Source of the DNA: Clostridiales bacterium
GTDB taxonomy: Bacteria > Bacillota > Clostridia > Christensenellales > Aristaeellaceae
Reading direction: 5' to 3'
NCBI GenBank assembly: GCA_012837965.1
Contig: DUQF01000012.1
Location: forward strand, 1 to 60,277
Length of the DNA: 60,277 nucleotides
A model generated the notes under the pieces. The model did no database searches. It saw nothing but the letters and a program-made list of their open reading frames with translations, and had not been told where the DNA came from. Shown here in pieces: positions 33,176-41,255 of the stretch (within the stretch, counting starts at the first letter, position 1; each line of letters begins with the position of its first letter). The translations under genes were made by a program, and so were the position numbers.

Positions 33176-34369
33176 ATGCTTAACTTTGTATTTATTTCGC
33201 CCCATTTTCCGACGAATTACTATTTATTTTGCAGGGCATTGAAGAATAACGGGGCAAATGTGCTGGGAATTGCCGATACGCCTTATGATAACCTGTCTTG
33301 GGAACTGAAAGAAGCCTTGAGCGATTATTATCAGGTGCCCAGTTTGGAAGATGGGGATGCTGTACTGCGGGCTGTGGGTTGGTTTATCCATAAGTGGGGA
33401 AAAATTGACTGGCTGGAAAGTAATAACGAATACTGGCTTAGTCAGGACGCTTGGCTGCGTACCATGTTTCACATTGAAACCGGTCCTATGCTGGAGCATA
33501 TGGCTGTTTTTAAGCGAAAAAGTCGCATGAAAGCTGTCTATGCCCAGGCCGGCATTAAAACAGCGCCATGGGAGCTTGTCACCACTCGGGAAAAAGCGCT
33601 GGCCTTTGCGCAAACCTATGGTTATCCTCTCATTGCTAAACCCGATGACGGTGTGGGCGCTCAGGGTGTTTATAAGTTTTATAATCAGAATGATTTGAAT
33701 CGTTTTTTTGACAAACAGCCTTATGACCCATATCTGTTAGAAGTCTTTGTAAAAGGTGTGGTTTGCTCCTACGATGCGATATTTGACAGCCGTGGAACCC
33801 CTCTTTATGAAAACGGCAACATTACACTTAGCTCTTTGGTGGATGTAGTAAACGACAATCTTGAAAGCATCTTGCTTATTTTTCCGGAGTTGCCTGAGGA
33901 TGTTCTGGAAGCGGGGCGCAAGACGGCTGCGGCCTTTGATGTAAAAAGGCGGATGATTTATTTCGAGTTTTTCCGTTTGATGGAGGATCAGGAAGGCTTG
34001 GGCAAAAAAGGAGATTTATTAGGCCTTGAAGTGAATATGCGGCCTTCCGGTGGCATATCGCCCGACATGATGAACTACGCCGGCAGCGTTGATGTCTACA
34101 AACTGTGGGCGGACATGGTCTGCCATGATCGGATATGGCTGGAGGACGGGCGGCGTACCTTTATCAGCGCCTTTGTCGGCCGCAGGGACAATCAGCCGTA
34201 TAAGCTGAATCATTCAGATATCATGGCACGCTATGGACACCGTATCGTGCATCAGGCGCGTAACCCTAAAGCGTTGTCCGGGGCTATGGGAGATTATTTT
34301 TATATTGCTCAATGTTTAGACAGGGCGGAAGCGGATGCTTTTGTAGATGCCCTTTCAGAAAGGTTATAA
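33176..34369 (+). CDS. ATP-grasp domain ligase, 397 aa
   Basis: The start at 33176 is chosen because the homologous-looking part begins at MLNFVFISPHFP and GGGAGGGGAG lies about 15 bases upstream; the frame is open to 33056. A pre-ATP-grasp domain (to about 110) precedes the ATP-grasp fold: the ATP-binding GYPLIAKPDDGVGAQGVY (about 151-168), a lysine-containing YLLEVFVKG, and the metal-binding GLEVNMRPSGGISPDMMNY (about 283-301). Such enzymes join a carboxylate to an amine or thiol. Neither acyl nor amine partner is readable. The hydrolase gene follows by 1 bp, so they are cotranscribed. Confidence 0.82.
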   Translation: MLNFVFISPHFPTNYYLFCRALKNNGANVLGIADTPYDNLSWELKEALSDYYQVPSLEDGDAVLRAVGWFIHKWGKIDWLESNNEYWLSQDAWLRTMFHIETGPMLEHMAVFKRKSRMKAVYAQAGIKTAPWELVTTREKALAFAQTYGYPLIAKPDDGVGAQGVYKFYNQNDLNRFFDKQPYDPYLLEVFVKGVVCSYDAIFDSRGTPLYENGNITLSSLVDVVNDNLESILLIFPELPEDVLEAGRKTAAAFDVKRRMIYFEFFRLMEDQEGLGKKGDLLGLEVNMRPSGGISPDMMNYAGSVDVYKLWADMVCHDRIWLEDGRRTFISAFVGRRDNQPYKLNHSDIMARYGHRIVHQARNPKALSGAMGDYFYIAQCLDRAEADAFVDALSERL

Positions 34370-34370
34370 T

Positions 34371-35123
34371 ATGTCAGGACGCTATCAACACTTTTATAGT
34401 CATGCTTTATCCCGCGATACTCATTCTATGGTCTATGGTTATGGGGGCAAGCCGGTGCTTGTGTTACCCTCTCAGGATGGTGTGGCCAAAGATTTTGAGG
34501 GTTTTGGTATGCTTCCCTCATGTGAACCCTACTTGCGAGACGGGCGCATTACCCTGTATTGTGTGGACAGTATCGACAAGGAAACTTGGTCTAATTACAA
34601 TGGGAATCCCCGACAACGCATTGAGCTACATGAGCGCTGGATTACCTACCTTACGCAGGAATATATACCCTTTATTAAAGAAGATGCGGGCTGGGAGGGC
34701 CGGATCATGGCCACGGGCTGCAGTATGGGAGGCACCCACACCGGGAACTTGGTTTTGCGCTTTCCCAATTTGTTTGATAGCGCAATCTCTTTGTCCGGCG
34801 CTTTTGATGCCTCTTGGCTGCTTGGTGGTTATATGGACGATTTGGTTTATCAAAACTCTCCCGTCCACTATATGCCTAACTTACCCGAGGATCATTATTT
34901 TATTGATGCGATCAATAGTTGCAAGATAATCTTTTGCTCAGGACAAGGGGCCTGGGAGGATGAAATGCTCCGTACCCTTGCTATACTGCAAAAAACCTTT
35001 AATGAAAAGGGCATCAATGCTTGGATAGATCTCTGGGGATACGACGTGAACCATGACTGGCCTTGGTGGCGCAAGCAATTAGCCTATTTTTTGCCGAAGA
35101 TCCTGGAGGCTGTGGGAGCGTAA
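34371..35123 (+). CDS. Alpha/beta hydrolase, esterase-D-like, 250 aa
   Basis: The start at 34371 lies one base after the previous stop with GAAAGG in front. The nucleophile elbow GCSMGG (about 116-121) has the catalytic Ser. A His in DVNHDWPWW near the C-terminus and an Asp upstream would complete the triad. The protein resembles the esterase D/S-formylglutathione hydrolase group used to release acyl chains or esters. Being coupled to an ATP-grasp ligase and followed by an amino-acid-type ABC transporter, it may hydrolyse the ligase product or precursor; this is inference. Confidence 0.82.
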   Translation: MSGRYQHFYSHALSRDTHSMVYGYGGKPVLVLPSQDGVAKDFEGFGMLPSCEPYLRDGRITLYCVDSIDKETWSNYNGNPRQRIELHERWITYLTQEYIPFIKEDAGWEGRIMATGCSMGGTHTGNLVLRFPNLFDSAISLSGAFDASWLLGGYMDDLVYQNSPVHYMPNLPEDHYFIDAINSCKIIFCSGQGAWEDEMLRTLAILQKTFNEKGINAWIDLWGYDVNHDWPWWRKQLAYFLPKILEAVGA

Positions 35124-35127
35124 TATT

Positions 35128-35152
35128 ACACTTGAATTTTTAATTCAAGTGT
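35128..35152. repeat. 11-bp perfect inverted repeat before livK
   Basis: ACACTTGAATT (35128-35138), TTT, AATTCAAGTGT (35142-35152). The AT-rich stem with no T-tract suggests an operator for livK-livF rather than a terminator of the hydrolase gene, although a stop-type hairpin is not excluded. livK starts about 50 bp downstream. Confidence 0.5.
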
Positions 35153-35200
35153 AGTATATTAATACATTAATAAAATCATCCAAAAAGGAGGAAAAGATTT

Positions 35201-36385
35201 ATGAAGAAATGTTTAGCACTGATTCTCACTGTAGTGATGCTCTTGCCAGTAATGGCATTAGCAGAGAACTATGCCGGCGAAATCGTCATTGGCATCTACG
35301 AGCCTGCATCCGGCACAAGCGGTGCGGGTGGTAAGCAGGAAGCCCTGGGCATATACTATGCGAATTATCTTGCGCCTACGGTGGAGTTGTCTGATGGTGT
35401 CTATAAGGTTAAACTGGTAGAGGTAGATAACCAATCTTCTCCCGATAAGGCACCTTCCGCAGCGCAACAACTGGTAAGTGAAGGGGTCAGCATCGTACTG
35501 GGTTCCTATGGTTCCGGCGTTTGTATTGCTGCGGCGGATATTTTTGATGCTGCAGGCCTTGTAGCAATCGGTATTTCTTGCACCAACCCTCAGGTTACCC
35601 TTGGTAACCCGCTGTACTACCGCATTTGTTATCTGGACCCCTTCCAGGGTACGGTGCTGGCAAATTATGCCAAGGATGAGTTTAATGCAACCAAGGCGTA
35701 TACCTTAGCGGAGTTGGGAAATGACTACGATGTGGGCTTAGCTTACTATTTTGCTGAAGCCTTCAAGGGCTTGGGCGGCGAAGTGAAAGGTGAAGAATTT
35801 CCTAAAGGAAATAGCGACTTTACCGCCTACCTTACCAGTGCTGTTAACAGTGGGGCAGAGATTATTTTTGCTCCTACTTCTGTGGAGTATGCGACTCAAA
35901 TTATTACCCAAGCTGCTGCCAATGGTATTACTATTCCCATCATGGCTGGAGATACTTGGGATAATGTCCGTATCCTTGAAGCAGCGGAAGGAACCGACCT
36001 GTCCATAAGCGTATCTACCTTTTTTGATGAAGGGGACACCGGCGCTTTAGCTGCAGAGTTTGTAACGGGCTTTAAAGCTTGGTTAAATGAAAACCCGGAA
36101 AAGCTGGCCAACAATGGTGGCAGCGACATTGTCGCTGCGGTGTCTGCTTTAGGATATGACGGATACATGGTTGCTTTGGAAGCGTTAAAACGTGCTGATT
36201 CCGGCGACAGGGACGACATCGCAGACGTTGTCGCAGAAGTTACCTATGAAGGCGTCACCGGTTTTATCGCCTTTGATGAAAACGGGGATGCCATACGTGA
36301 TCAAGCCTTTATCATTAAAACCGACAATGAAACAGGCACTTGGCAGTTTGTTAAGGTACAAAACGTAAGCGATATTGCCAAATAA
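35201..36385 (+). CDS. livK: Branched-chain amino acid-type ABC transporter substrate-binding protein, 394 aa
   Basis: A type I periplasmic binding protein with a signal peptide (KKCLALILTVVMLLPVMALA, cleavage ALA-EN) and no lipobox Cys at the cleavage site. The mature part follows LivK: YAGEIVIGIYEPASG, VDNQSSPDKAPSAAQQLVSEG, YGSGVCIAAADI and the second-lobe pattern GDTWDNVRILE. It is followed by four genes for the permeases and ATPases, with a hairpin between livK and livH. The ligand may be a branched-chain or other amino acid, or urea or an amide; sequence alone does not decide. RBS is AAGGAGG. Confidence 0.9.
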   Translation: MKKCLALILTVVMLLPVMALAENYAGEIVIGIYEPASGTSGAGGKQEALGIYYANYLAPTVELSDGVYKVKLVEVDNQSSPDKAPSAAQQLVSEGVSIVLGSYGSGVCIAAADIFDAAGLVAIGISCTNPQVTLGNPLYYRICYLDPFQGTVLANYAKDEFNATKAYTLAELGNDYDVGLAYYFAEAFKGLGGEVKGEEFPKGNSDFTAYLTSAVNSGAEIIFAPTSVEYATQIITQAAANGITIPIMAGDTWDNVRILEAAEGTDLSISVSTFFDEGDTGALAAEFVTGFKAWLNENPEKLANNGGSDIVAAVSALGYDGYMVALEALKRADSGDRDDIADVVAEVTYEGVTGFIAFDENGDAIRDQAFIIKTDNETGTWQFVKVQNVSDIAK

Positions 36386-36410
36386 ATTGCCGTCACATCT
36401 ATTCCGACAT

Positions 36411-36445
36411 CCGGGGGCGAGTTGCAGTTCTCGCCCTCGGGTTTT
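36411..36445 (+). terminator. Hairpin with T-tract between livK and livH (attenuator/stabiliser)
   Basis: An 11-bp GC-rich stem (CCGGGGGCGAG / CTCGCCCTCGG, one G-T pair) with an 8-base loop, then GTTTT. A partial terminator here would raise the amount of binding protein relative to permease. Confidence 0.6.
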
Positions 36446-36459
36446 AGAGGGGAATTGCT

Positions 36460-37347
36460 ATGTATGATTTTATCAGCGCTAACTTGCCTTACCTGTTGGC
36501 GGGGATTTCTGTAGGCGGCCAGTATGCTATGATAGCCATCGGCTACACCATGGTATATGGCATTTTGCGGTTGATCAACTTTGCCCATGGAGATGTTTTT
36601 ACGGCAGCTGCTTACGCAATGGTGTATATGAACGCCACCATGCCGCTTTATTTGTCCCTGCCTTTAACTATTTTATTTACTGTTATTCTGGGCTATTCTG
36701 TTGAGCGAATAGCTTACAAGCCGTTGCGCTCTGCGCCCAGAATGTCCATCATGATTTCTTCCATCGGGGCTAGTTACTTGCTTCAAAATTTAATGTGGTA
36801 TATTACTAGTGGTCTTGCCCGGCAATATCCAACCATTCCCTGGATTTCAAAAACTGTTACTATTTTTACCGCAACCACCAAAATGGTCACCTTGGTAACG
36901 CCTGTGTTGACTTTGGTTTTAGTGCTGCTTTTAGTGCAGCTCATTAACCATACGAAGATAGGTATGGCTATGCGTGCAGTGAGTAAGGACTTTGAAACTT
37001 CACGGCTGATGGGAATCAAGATTAACAAAGTTATTTCGGTTACATTTATGATTGGCTCTTTTCTTGCGGCTATTGGCAGCATGTTGTATTTTACCAATTA
37101 TACCGCTGTTGTTCCAACTGCTGGCGCCATGCCCGGTCTTAAGGCTTTTGTTGCCGCAGTGTTTGGCGGCATCGGCTCCATCCCTGGTGCGGTTATTGGC
37201 GCTTTTATCATTGGCATTGTAGAAAATATTATCAAGGCGGTGGGGCTCACTACCTTCTCCGACGCCTTCACTTTTGCTTTGTTGATTTTCATCCTTATTT
37301 TTAAACCCACCGGCCTATTTGGTGAAGTGATCCACGAGAAAGTGTAG
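36460..37347 (+). CDS. livH: Branched-chain amino acid-type ABC permease LivH, 295 aa
   Basis: An integral membrane subunit with about eight hydrophobic segments. It has the LivH signatures GYTMVYGILRLINFAHGDVF (about 28-47) and FVAAVFGGIGSIPGAVIG (about 230-247), the EAA-type contact loop. It pairs with LivM, 10 bp downstream, to form the channel. RBS is AGAGGGG, partly inside the tail of the preceding hairpin. Confidence 0.93.
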   Translation: MYDFISANLPYLLAGISVGGQYAMIAIGYTMVYGILRLINFAHGDVFTAAAYAMVYMNATMPLYLSLPLTILFTVILGYSVERIAYKPLRSAPRMSIMISSIGASYLLQNLMWYITSGLARQYPTIPWISKTVTIFTATTKMVTLVTPVLTLVLVLLLVQLINHTKIGMAMRAVSKDFETSRLMGIKINKVISVTFMIGSFLAAIGSMLYFTNYTAVVPTAGAMPGLKAFVAAVFGGIGSIPGAVIGAFIIGIVENIIKAVGLTTFSDAFTFALLIFILIFKPTGLFGEVIHEKV

Positions 37348-37357
37348 GGAAACACAG

Positions 37358-38779
37358 ATGAAGGTATTCAAAATCATTCTCTCCCTCCTGCTCGCCATTA
37401 TAGCATGCTTGTTGATTTTCTTTTCTATCAACGCTTTAGACTTGTCAGCCCTTTTAAAGGAAATAGTACCTTTAGAAACGATGCAGCAGGATGCAGGACT
37501 AGAGAAGGCAGTAAAACGTATTAACGACTGCCTTGCAGATGGTAACCAGAATAGAGCTTTGCGCAGCCTAAATCGTCTTCTAGACGATTATCCTGACAAA
37601 GTGCACTTGGACGTACAAACAAAACTGGATTTGTTTTTTTATCGCAATAACAAAGTGATGCTGACCTTGGGCGTATATGTGTTGTTTTTCTCTGCGGCTT
37701 TGGCAGTTAGTGCGTTCTTGAAGCAACAGAAACACCAAACAGCCGTTTTAGTGGCCATATTGGTTGCTTCGCTGTATGCAGGAATTTATATTGTGGAAGA
37801 CTTAGTGGGTGTCAATTCAATGCTGATGACAGTGCTTAAAAAAGGCGCTATCTATGCCTTGCTTGCTGTTTCCATGAACTTACTAAATGGTTTTACCGGA
37901 CTGTTTTCTTTGGGACAGGCCGGTTTCATGTTGGTTGGTGCGTATACTTATGCGATTTTTACCATTGAAAATACCAGCAGGGCACAGGTATATCAGTATT
38001 ACCAAGGTGGTCTCGTTCAGTTTACATTGCCAACCTTGGTTGCTATCCTTTTGGCGGGCTTGGCAGCAGCTTTTTTTGCTTTCCTTATAGGCTTGCCTGT
38101 ACTCAGGTTAAAAAGCGATTATCTGGCCATCGCTACTTTGGGCTTTGCGGAAATTATACGTGCTGTACTCCAGTATGATGGTTTAGGCCGCATTACCAAT
38201 GGCAGTAACCTACTACGAAAATTCACCACTTTTAATACCGCACTTTTTCCTTTTGCAGTGTCCGGGATATGTATCGCTTTGATTGCACTGCTCATTCATT
38301 CCACCTATGGTAGATCTTTTAAAGCTATACGGGATGATGAAGTGGCGGCTGAAGCAATGGGCATAAACTTGTTTGTTTATAAGCAGCTGGCCTTTGTCAT
38401 TAGCAGTTTTTTTGCCGGTATTGGTGGTGCTTTGCTTGCCATGTATCAAACAACCGTGCAAGCGGCAGCCTTTACCAGTGCTATGACCTATGAAATTTTG
38501 TTGATCGTGGTCATTGGCGGTATGGGTTCCATATCCGGTTCAATATTGGCGAGTTTTCTGTTTATAGCTTCCAGCGAATGGTGGCTAAGGTTCTTAGATA
38601 ATGTCACCTACATTGGTACGTTCAAGGTACCGTTTTTCCGCTCTGGTTTTAGGATGGTTGTCTTTTCGGTGATTATCATGGTGGTGGTGCTGTTTTACAG
38701 AAAGGGCATCATGGGTGACAAAGAATTTGGCCTTAAAAGCCTGATGGAACCCCGCAAAGGAGGTAAGCGTCGTGGCTGA
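37358..38779 (+). CDS. livM: Branched-chain amino acid-type ABC permease LivM with N-terminal extension, 473 aa
   Basis: The C-terminal 300 residues are a LivM permease: GLFSLGQAGFMLVGAYTYA (about 180-198), the RDDEVAAEAMGIN contact loop (about 325-337) and IGGMGSISGSIL (about 387-398). Before it lies an extra 130-150 residues: a first membrane anchor (about 6-28), then about 70 charged, helical residues (EKAVKRINDCLADGNQNRAL) on the outside by the expected topology, then further membrane helices. LivM is usually 320-420 aa, so the extension is notable and may be a docking or sensing module. It ends inside livG, whose GTG start lies in its last codons. Confidence 0.88.
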   Translation: MKVFKIILSLLLAIIACLLIFFSINALDLSALLKEIVPLETMQQDAGLEKAVKRINDCLADGNQNRALRSLNRLLDDYPDKVHLDVQTKLDLFFYRNNKVMLTLGVYVLFFSAALAVSAFLKQQKHQTAVLVAILVASLYAGIYIVEDLVGVNSMLMTVLKKGAIYALLAVSMNLLNGFTGLFSLGQAGFMLVGAYTYAIFTIENTSRAQVYQYYQGGLVQFTLPTLVAILLAGLAAAFFAFLIGLPVLRLKSDYLAIATLGFAEIIRAVLQYDGLGRITNGSNLLRKFTTFNTALFPFAVSGICIALIALLIHSTYGRSFKAIRDDEVAAEAMGINLFVYKQLAFVISSFFAGIGGALLAMYQTTVQAAAFTSAMTYEILLIVVIGGMGSISGSILASFLFIASSEWWLRFLDNVTYIGTFKVPFFRSGFRMVVFSVIIMVVVLFYRKGIMGDKEFGLKSLMEPRKGGKRRG

Positions 38780-39611
38780 CAGCATGTTGAAGTTGAATAA
38801 TATCACCATGCAATTTGGTGGTGTAATAGCCGTGGATGATTTTTCTATCGTGGTGAAACAAAATGAAATTGTCGCCATCATCGGTCCGAACGGCGCAGGT
38901 AAAACAACTGCATTTAACTGTGTGACCGGCATTTACCCACCCACCAGTGGGCAGGTGTTTTTTGAAAACCGATTAATTGTTTCCAACTATCCAAATAAAA
39001 AAATGAAAGCTTTGTATGCCGGTGGCAACAAAAACTTTCCCAAGGAAAAAGTCTGTTTAACACCGGACAAAATAACAAGACTTGGAATGGCCAGAACTTT
39101 TCAAAATATTCGCTTGTTTAAATCTCAAACCGTGTTTGAAAATGTTTTGATTGCAACCCACTTACATCAAAAATGCAATCTCTTTTCCGCTGTATTTAGG
39201 TTGAACCACCAGCAGGAACAAGCAGCACGAAAACATGCTATGGACATGTTAGAAGTTGTTGGTTTGTTAGAAGTAAAAGATGAGCTGGCCACTTCTCTTC
39301 CTTATGGCCAACAAAGAAGGCTGGAGATTGCCCGAGCATTAGCCACTAAACCTAAAATGTTGCTGTTAGACGAACCTGCTGCGGGGATGAATCCACAGGA
39401 AACAGCAGAATTGGCACAGTTTATACGTCAAATAAAAGAACGTTTCAGGCTTACCGTGCTTTTGATTGAGCATCACATGGATTTGGTGATGAGCATATCC
39501 GACCGCATTTATGTGCTTGATTTCGGACGACTAATTGCCCATGGCACACCGGAGCAAGTACAGGACGATCCAAAGGTAATTGCCGCATATTTGGGGGAGG
39601 ATGAAGAATGA
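38772..39611 (+). CDS. livG: Branched-chain amino acid-type ABC ATPase LivG, 279 aa
   Basis: An ABC ATPase with Walker A GPNGAGKTT (about 37-45), the LivG-specific insertion before TRLGMARTFQNIRLF, signature LPYGQQRRLEIARAL (LPYGQ in place of LSGGQ, common in LivG), and Walker B MLLLDEPAAGMNP. The start is GTG at 38772, inside the end of livM, behind GGAGGT. The stop overlaps livF (ATGA). It forms the cytoplasmic ATPase pair with LivF. Confidence 0.93.
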   Translation: MADSMLKLNNITMQFGGVIAVDDFSIVVKQNEIVAIIGPNGAGKTTAFNCVTGIYPPTSGQVFFENRLIVSNYPNKKMKALYAGGNKNFPKEKVCLTPDKITRLGMARTFQNIRLFKSQTVFENVLIATHLHQKCNLFSAVFRLNHQQEQAARKHAMDMLEVVGLLEVKDELATSLPYGQQRRLEIARALATKPKMLLLDEPAAGMNPQETAELAQFIRQIKERFRLTVLLIEHHMDLVMSISDRIYVLDFGRLIAHGTPEQVQDDPKVIAAYLGEDEE

Positions 39612-40330
39612 GTTTGCTGAATGTTACCGACTTAAAAGTATCTTATGGCGGCATTGAAGCTCTGAAAGGCGTCAGCTTTCAGGTTAAGAAAGGGCAAATT
39701 GTAACGCTGATTGGCGCAAACGGCGCCGGAAAATCCACTATTCTTCGAGCGATTAGTCGTTTGGTTTCTATCAAAAGCGGCGCTATTAATTTTGACGGAC
39801 GTGATATTACCAGCTTAGACACTGCCAGTATAGTTGGTCAGGGCGTTGTTTTGGTACCCGAGGGTCGAAGAGTCTTTCCCAACCTGACCGTTTTTGAAAA
39901 CCTTAAAATCGGAGCCTATTTACGCACTAACCAAAAGGAAGTGGAAGACAGTATTGAATATGTCTATCAGCGTTTTCCCAAGCTAAAGGAACGTCACTGG
40001 CAGCTTGCAGGTACCCTGTCAGGGGGAGAACAACAAATGCTAGCCGTTGGTAGAGCCTTAATGGCACGTCCCAAATTGTTGATGATGGATGAACCCTCTC
40101 TGGGCTTAGCTCCCTTGGTGGTAAGAGAAATTTTTGATATTATCCGCCGTTTGCAACAGGAAGGAATTACTATTTTACTGATTGAGCAAAATGCTAATAC
40201 AGCTCTTCGTACGTCACAGTATGCTTATGTGCTTGAAACTGGCCGCATTATCATGGAGGGGCCTGGCATTGAGCTTCTTCATAATCCCCAGATTAGAGAT
40301 GCATACTTGGGACAATCTAGACGGAAATAA
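39608..40330 (+). CDS. livF: Branched-chain amino acid-type ABC ATPase LivF, 240 aa
   Basis: An ABC ATPase with Walker A GANGAGKST (about 35-43), signature LSGGEQQMLAVGRALM (about 137-152), Walker B LLMMDEPSLGLAP, and the LivF block VPEGRRVFPNLTVFENL. It overlaps livG by 4 bp and is the last gene of the transporter operon. No strong terminator is seen after the stop; the intergenic region that follows contains a transposase relic. Confidence 0.93.
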   Translation: MSLLNVTDLKVSYGGIEALKGVSFQVKKGQIVTLIGANGAGKSTILRAISRLVSIKSGAINFDGRDITSLDTASIVGQGVVLVPEGRRVFPNLTVFENLKIGAYLRTNQKEVEDSIEYVYQRFPKLKERHWQLAGTLSGGEQQMLAVGRALMARPKLLMMDEPSLGLAPLVVREIFDIIRRLQQEGITILLIEQNANTALRTSQYAYVLETGRIIMEGPGIELLHNPQIRDAYLGQSRRK

Positions 40331-40618
40331 TTATTGAACCTTTACAAAACATCTTCAAACTTGTACGATAACGACGATACGGAATCATTAATCAGCTTCA
40401 TAATTTTTCGGTACCACGAAGTCCTTTTGTTGTGCGGTTGAATGTAAGGAGCTGTCTTGGAAATATCTTGAGTTTCCATATATTACGCTTAATTGTAAAA
40501 AGGTATAAAGCAAAGATGAGTTTAGCAACCGAATAACTGTCTTCTTGTCCCTAAACTCTTACATTTCTATTAATTGGGAGTCAACAAATAAGCCCTTTCA
40601 TGTATTCGGTTTTTAAAG
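40331..40618. other. Intergenic stretch after livF
   Basis: About 290 bp of AT-rich sequence with no supported gene, repeat or clear terminator. It leads into the IS relic at 40619-41058. Confidence 0.5.
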
Positions 40619-41058
40619 TTCAACACAGCAGTGGAAATGACAACTGATGGAACCAAGCTCGTATTCCAGCTTTGGCTCTTCTTAAAATACGGGCAACGCC
40701 AGGACCTATTCTATATAGCATGAAAGAAATATTCTTCTCCGGCTTTTGACCGTTAGCGTTACACATTAGTGCTATTCCGAGCTTGGAGGACTGTTTTTTT
40801 CTCCCTGCGCGCACAAAAAAACGATGGCCATGCTTAAATACTGATTCAAGTTGTTCATAGCTTTTAGCTTGCGTACATTTAAATTTTCAAACCCTAAGTG
40901 TTGCTTCTTAAAACGAAAGTATTCCTTTATTCGCCAGCGTGTAAAATACATCCGGATAACTCAGCGCGCGTCGTCTTTGCTTTTTACAGGGCGGTTAGTC
41001 AGCAGCATCATACTACAAAAAGACGGTTGATTCCTCGTTTTTAATACAAATATGGTCG
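40619..41058 (-). pseudogene. IS4-type transposase remnant (C-terminal part)
   Basis: Minus-strand translation gives SMMLLTNRPVKSKDDAR, an in-frame TGA, then VIRMYFTRWRIKEYFRFKKQ and LGFENLNVRKLKAMNNLNQY. After a frame change at the poly-T run near 40810 it continues to KLGIALMCNANGQKPE and a stop at 40620. The YxxRW.IKE.FR.KK block is the C-terminal Y-R-E-K region of IS4-family DDE transposases. The N-terminal two thirds and any terminal repeats are missing, so it is inactive. Confidence 0.75.
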
Positions 41059-41169
41059 GATTTGAATGAAATCAGTGTGATTTTTTATAGAGTATTGAAA
41101 ATGTATTCCAAATTGCTATTATTAGCTGATTATAGCTGTAAGGATACGGAAACTCAAACAAAGTGAACA

Positions 41170-41198
41170 TTGCTAAAAATGAAATCATATTGTATACT
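41170..41198 (+). promoter_or_regulatory. Sigma-70-type promoter for the LuxR-family gene
   Basis: TTGCTA (41170-41175), a 17-bp spacer, and TATACT (41193-41198). Each box departs from consensus by one or two bases. It is about 58 bp before the start codon at 41256. The rest of 41059-41169 holds nothing I recognise. Confidence 0.5.
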
Positions 41199-41255
41199 GT
41201 TGATATGAAATTTTCTAAATACACAGTTTTGAATGGATTCTGAAAGGAGATGTAC

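Noticed and set aside
34312-34929. Alternative 205-codon reading frame on the plus strand
   Set aside because: It is out of frame with and overlaps the alpha/beta hydrolase gene, whose start, spacing and GCSMGG motif are convincing; no ribosome binding site for the alternative.
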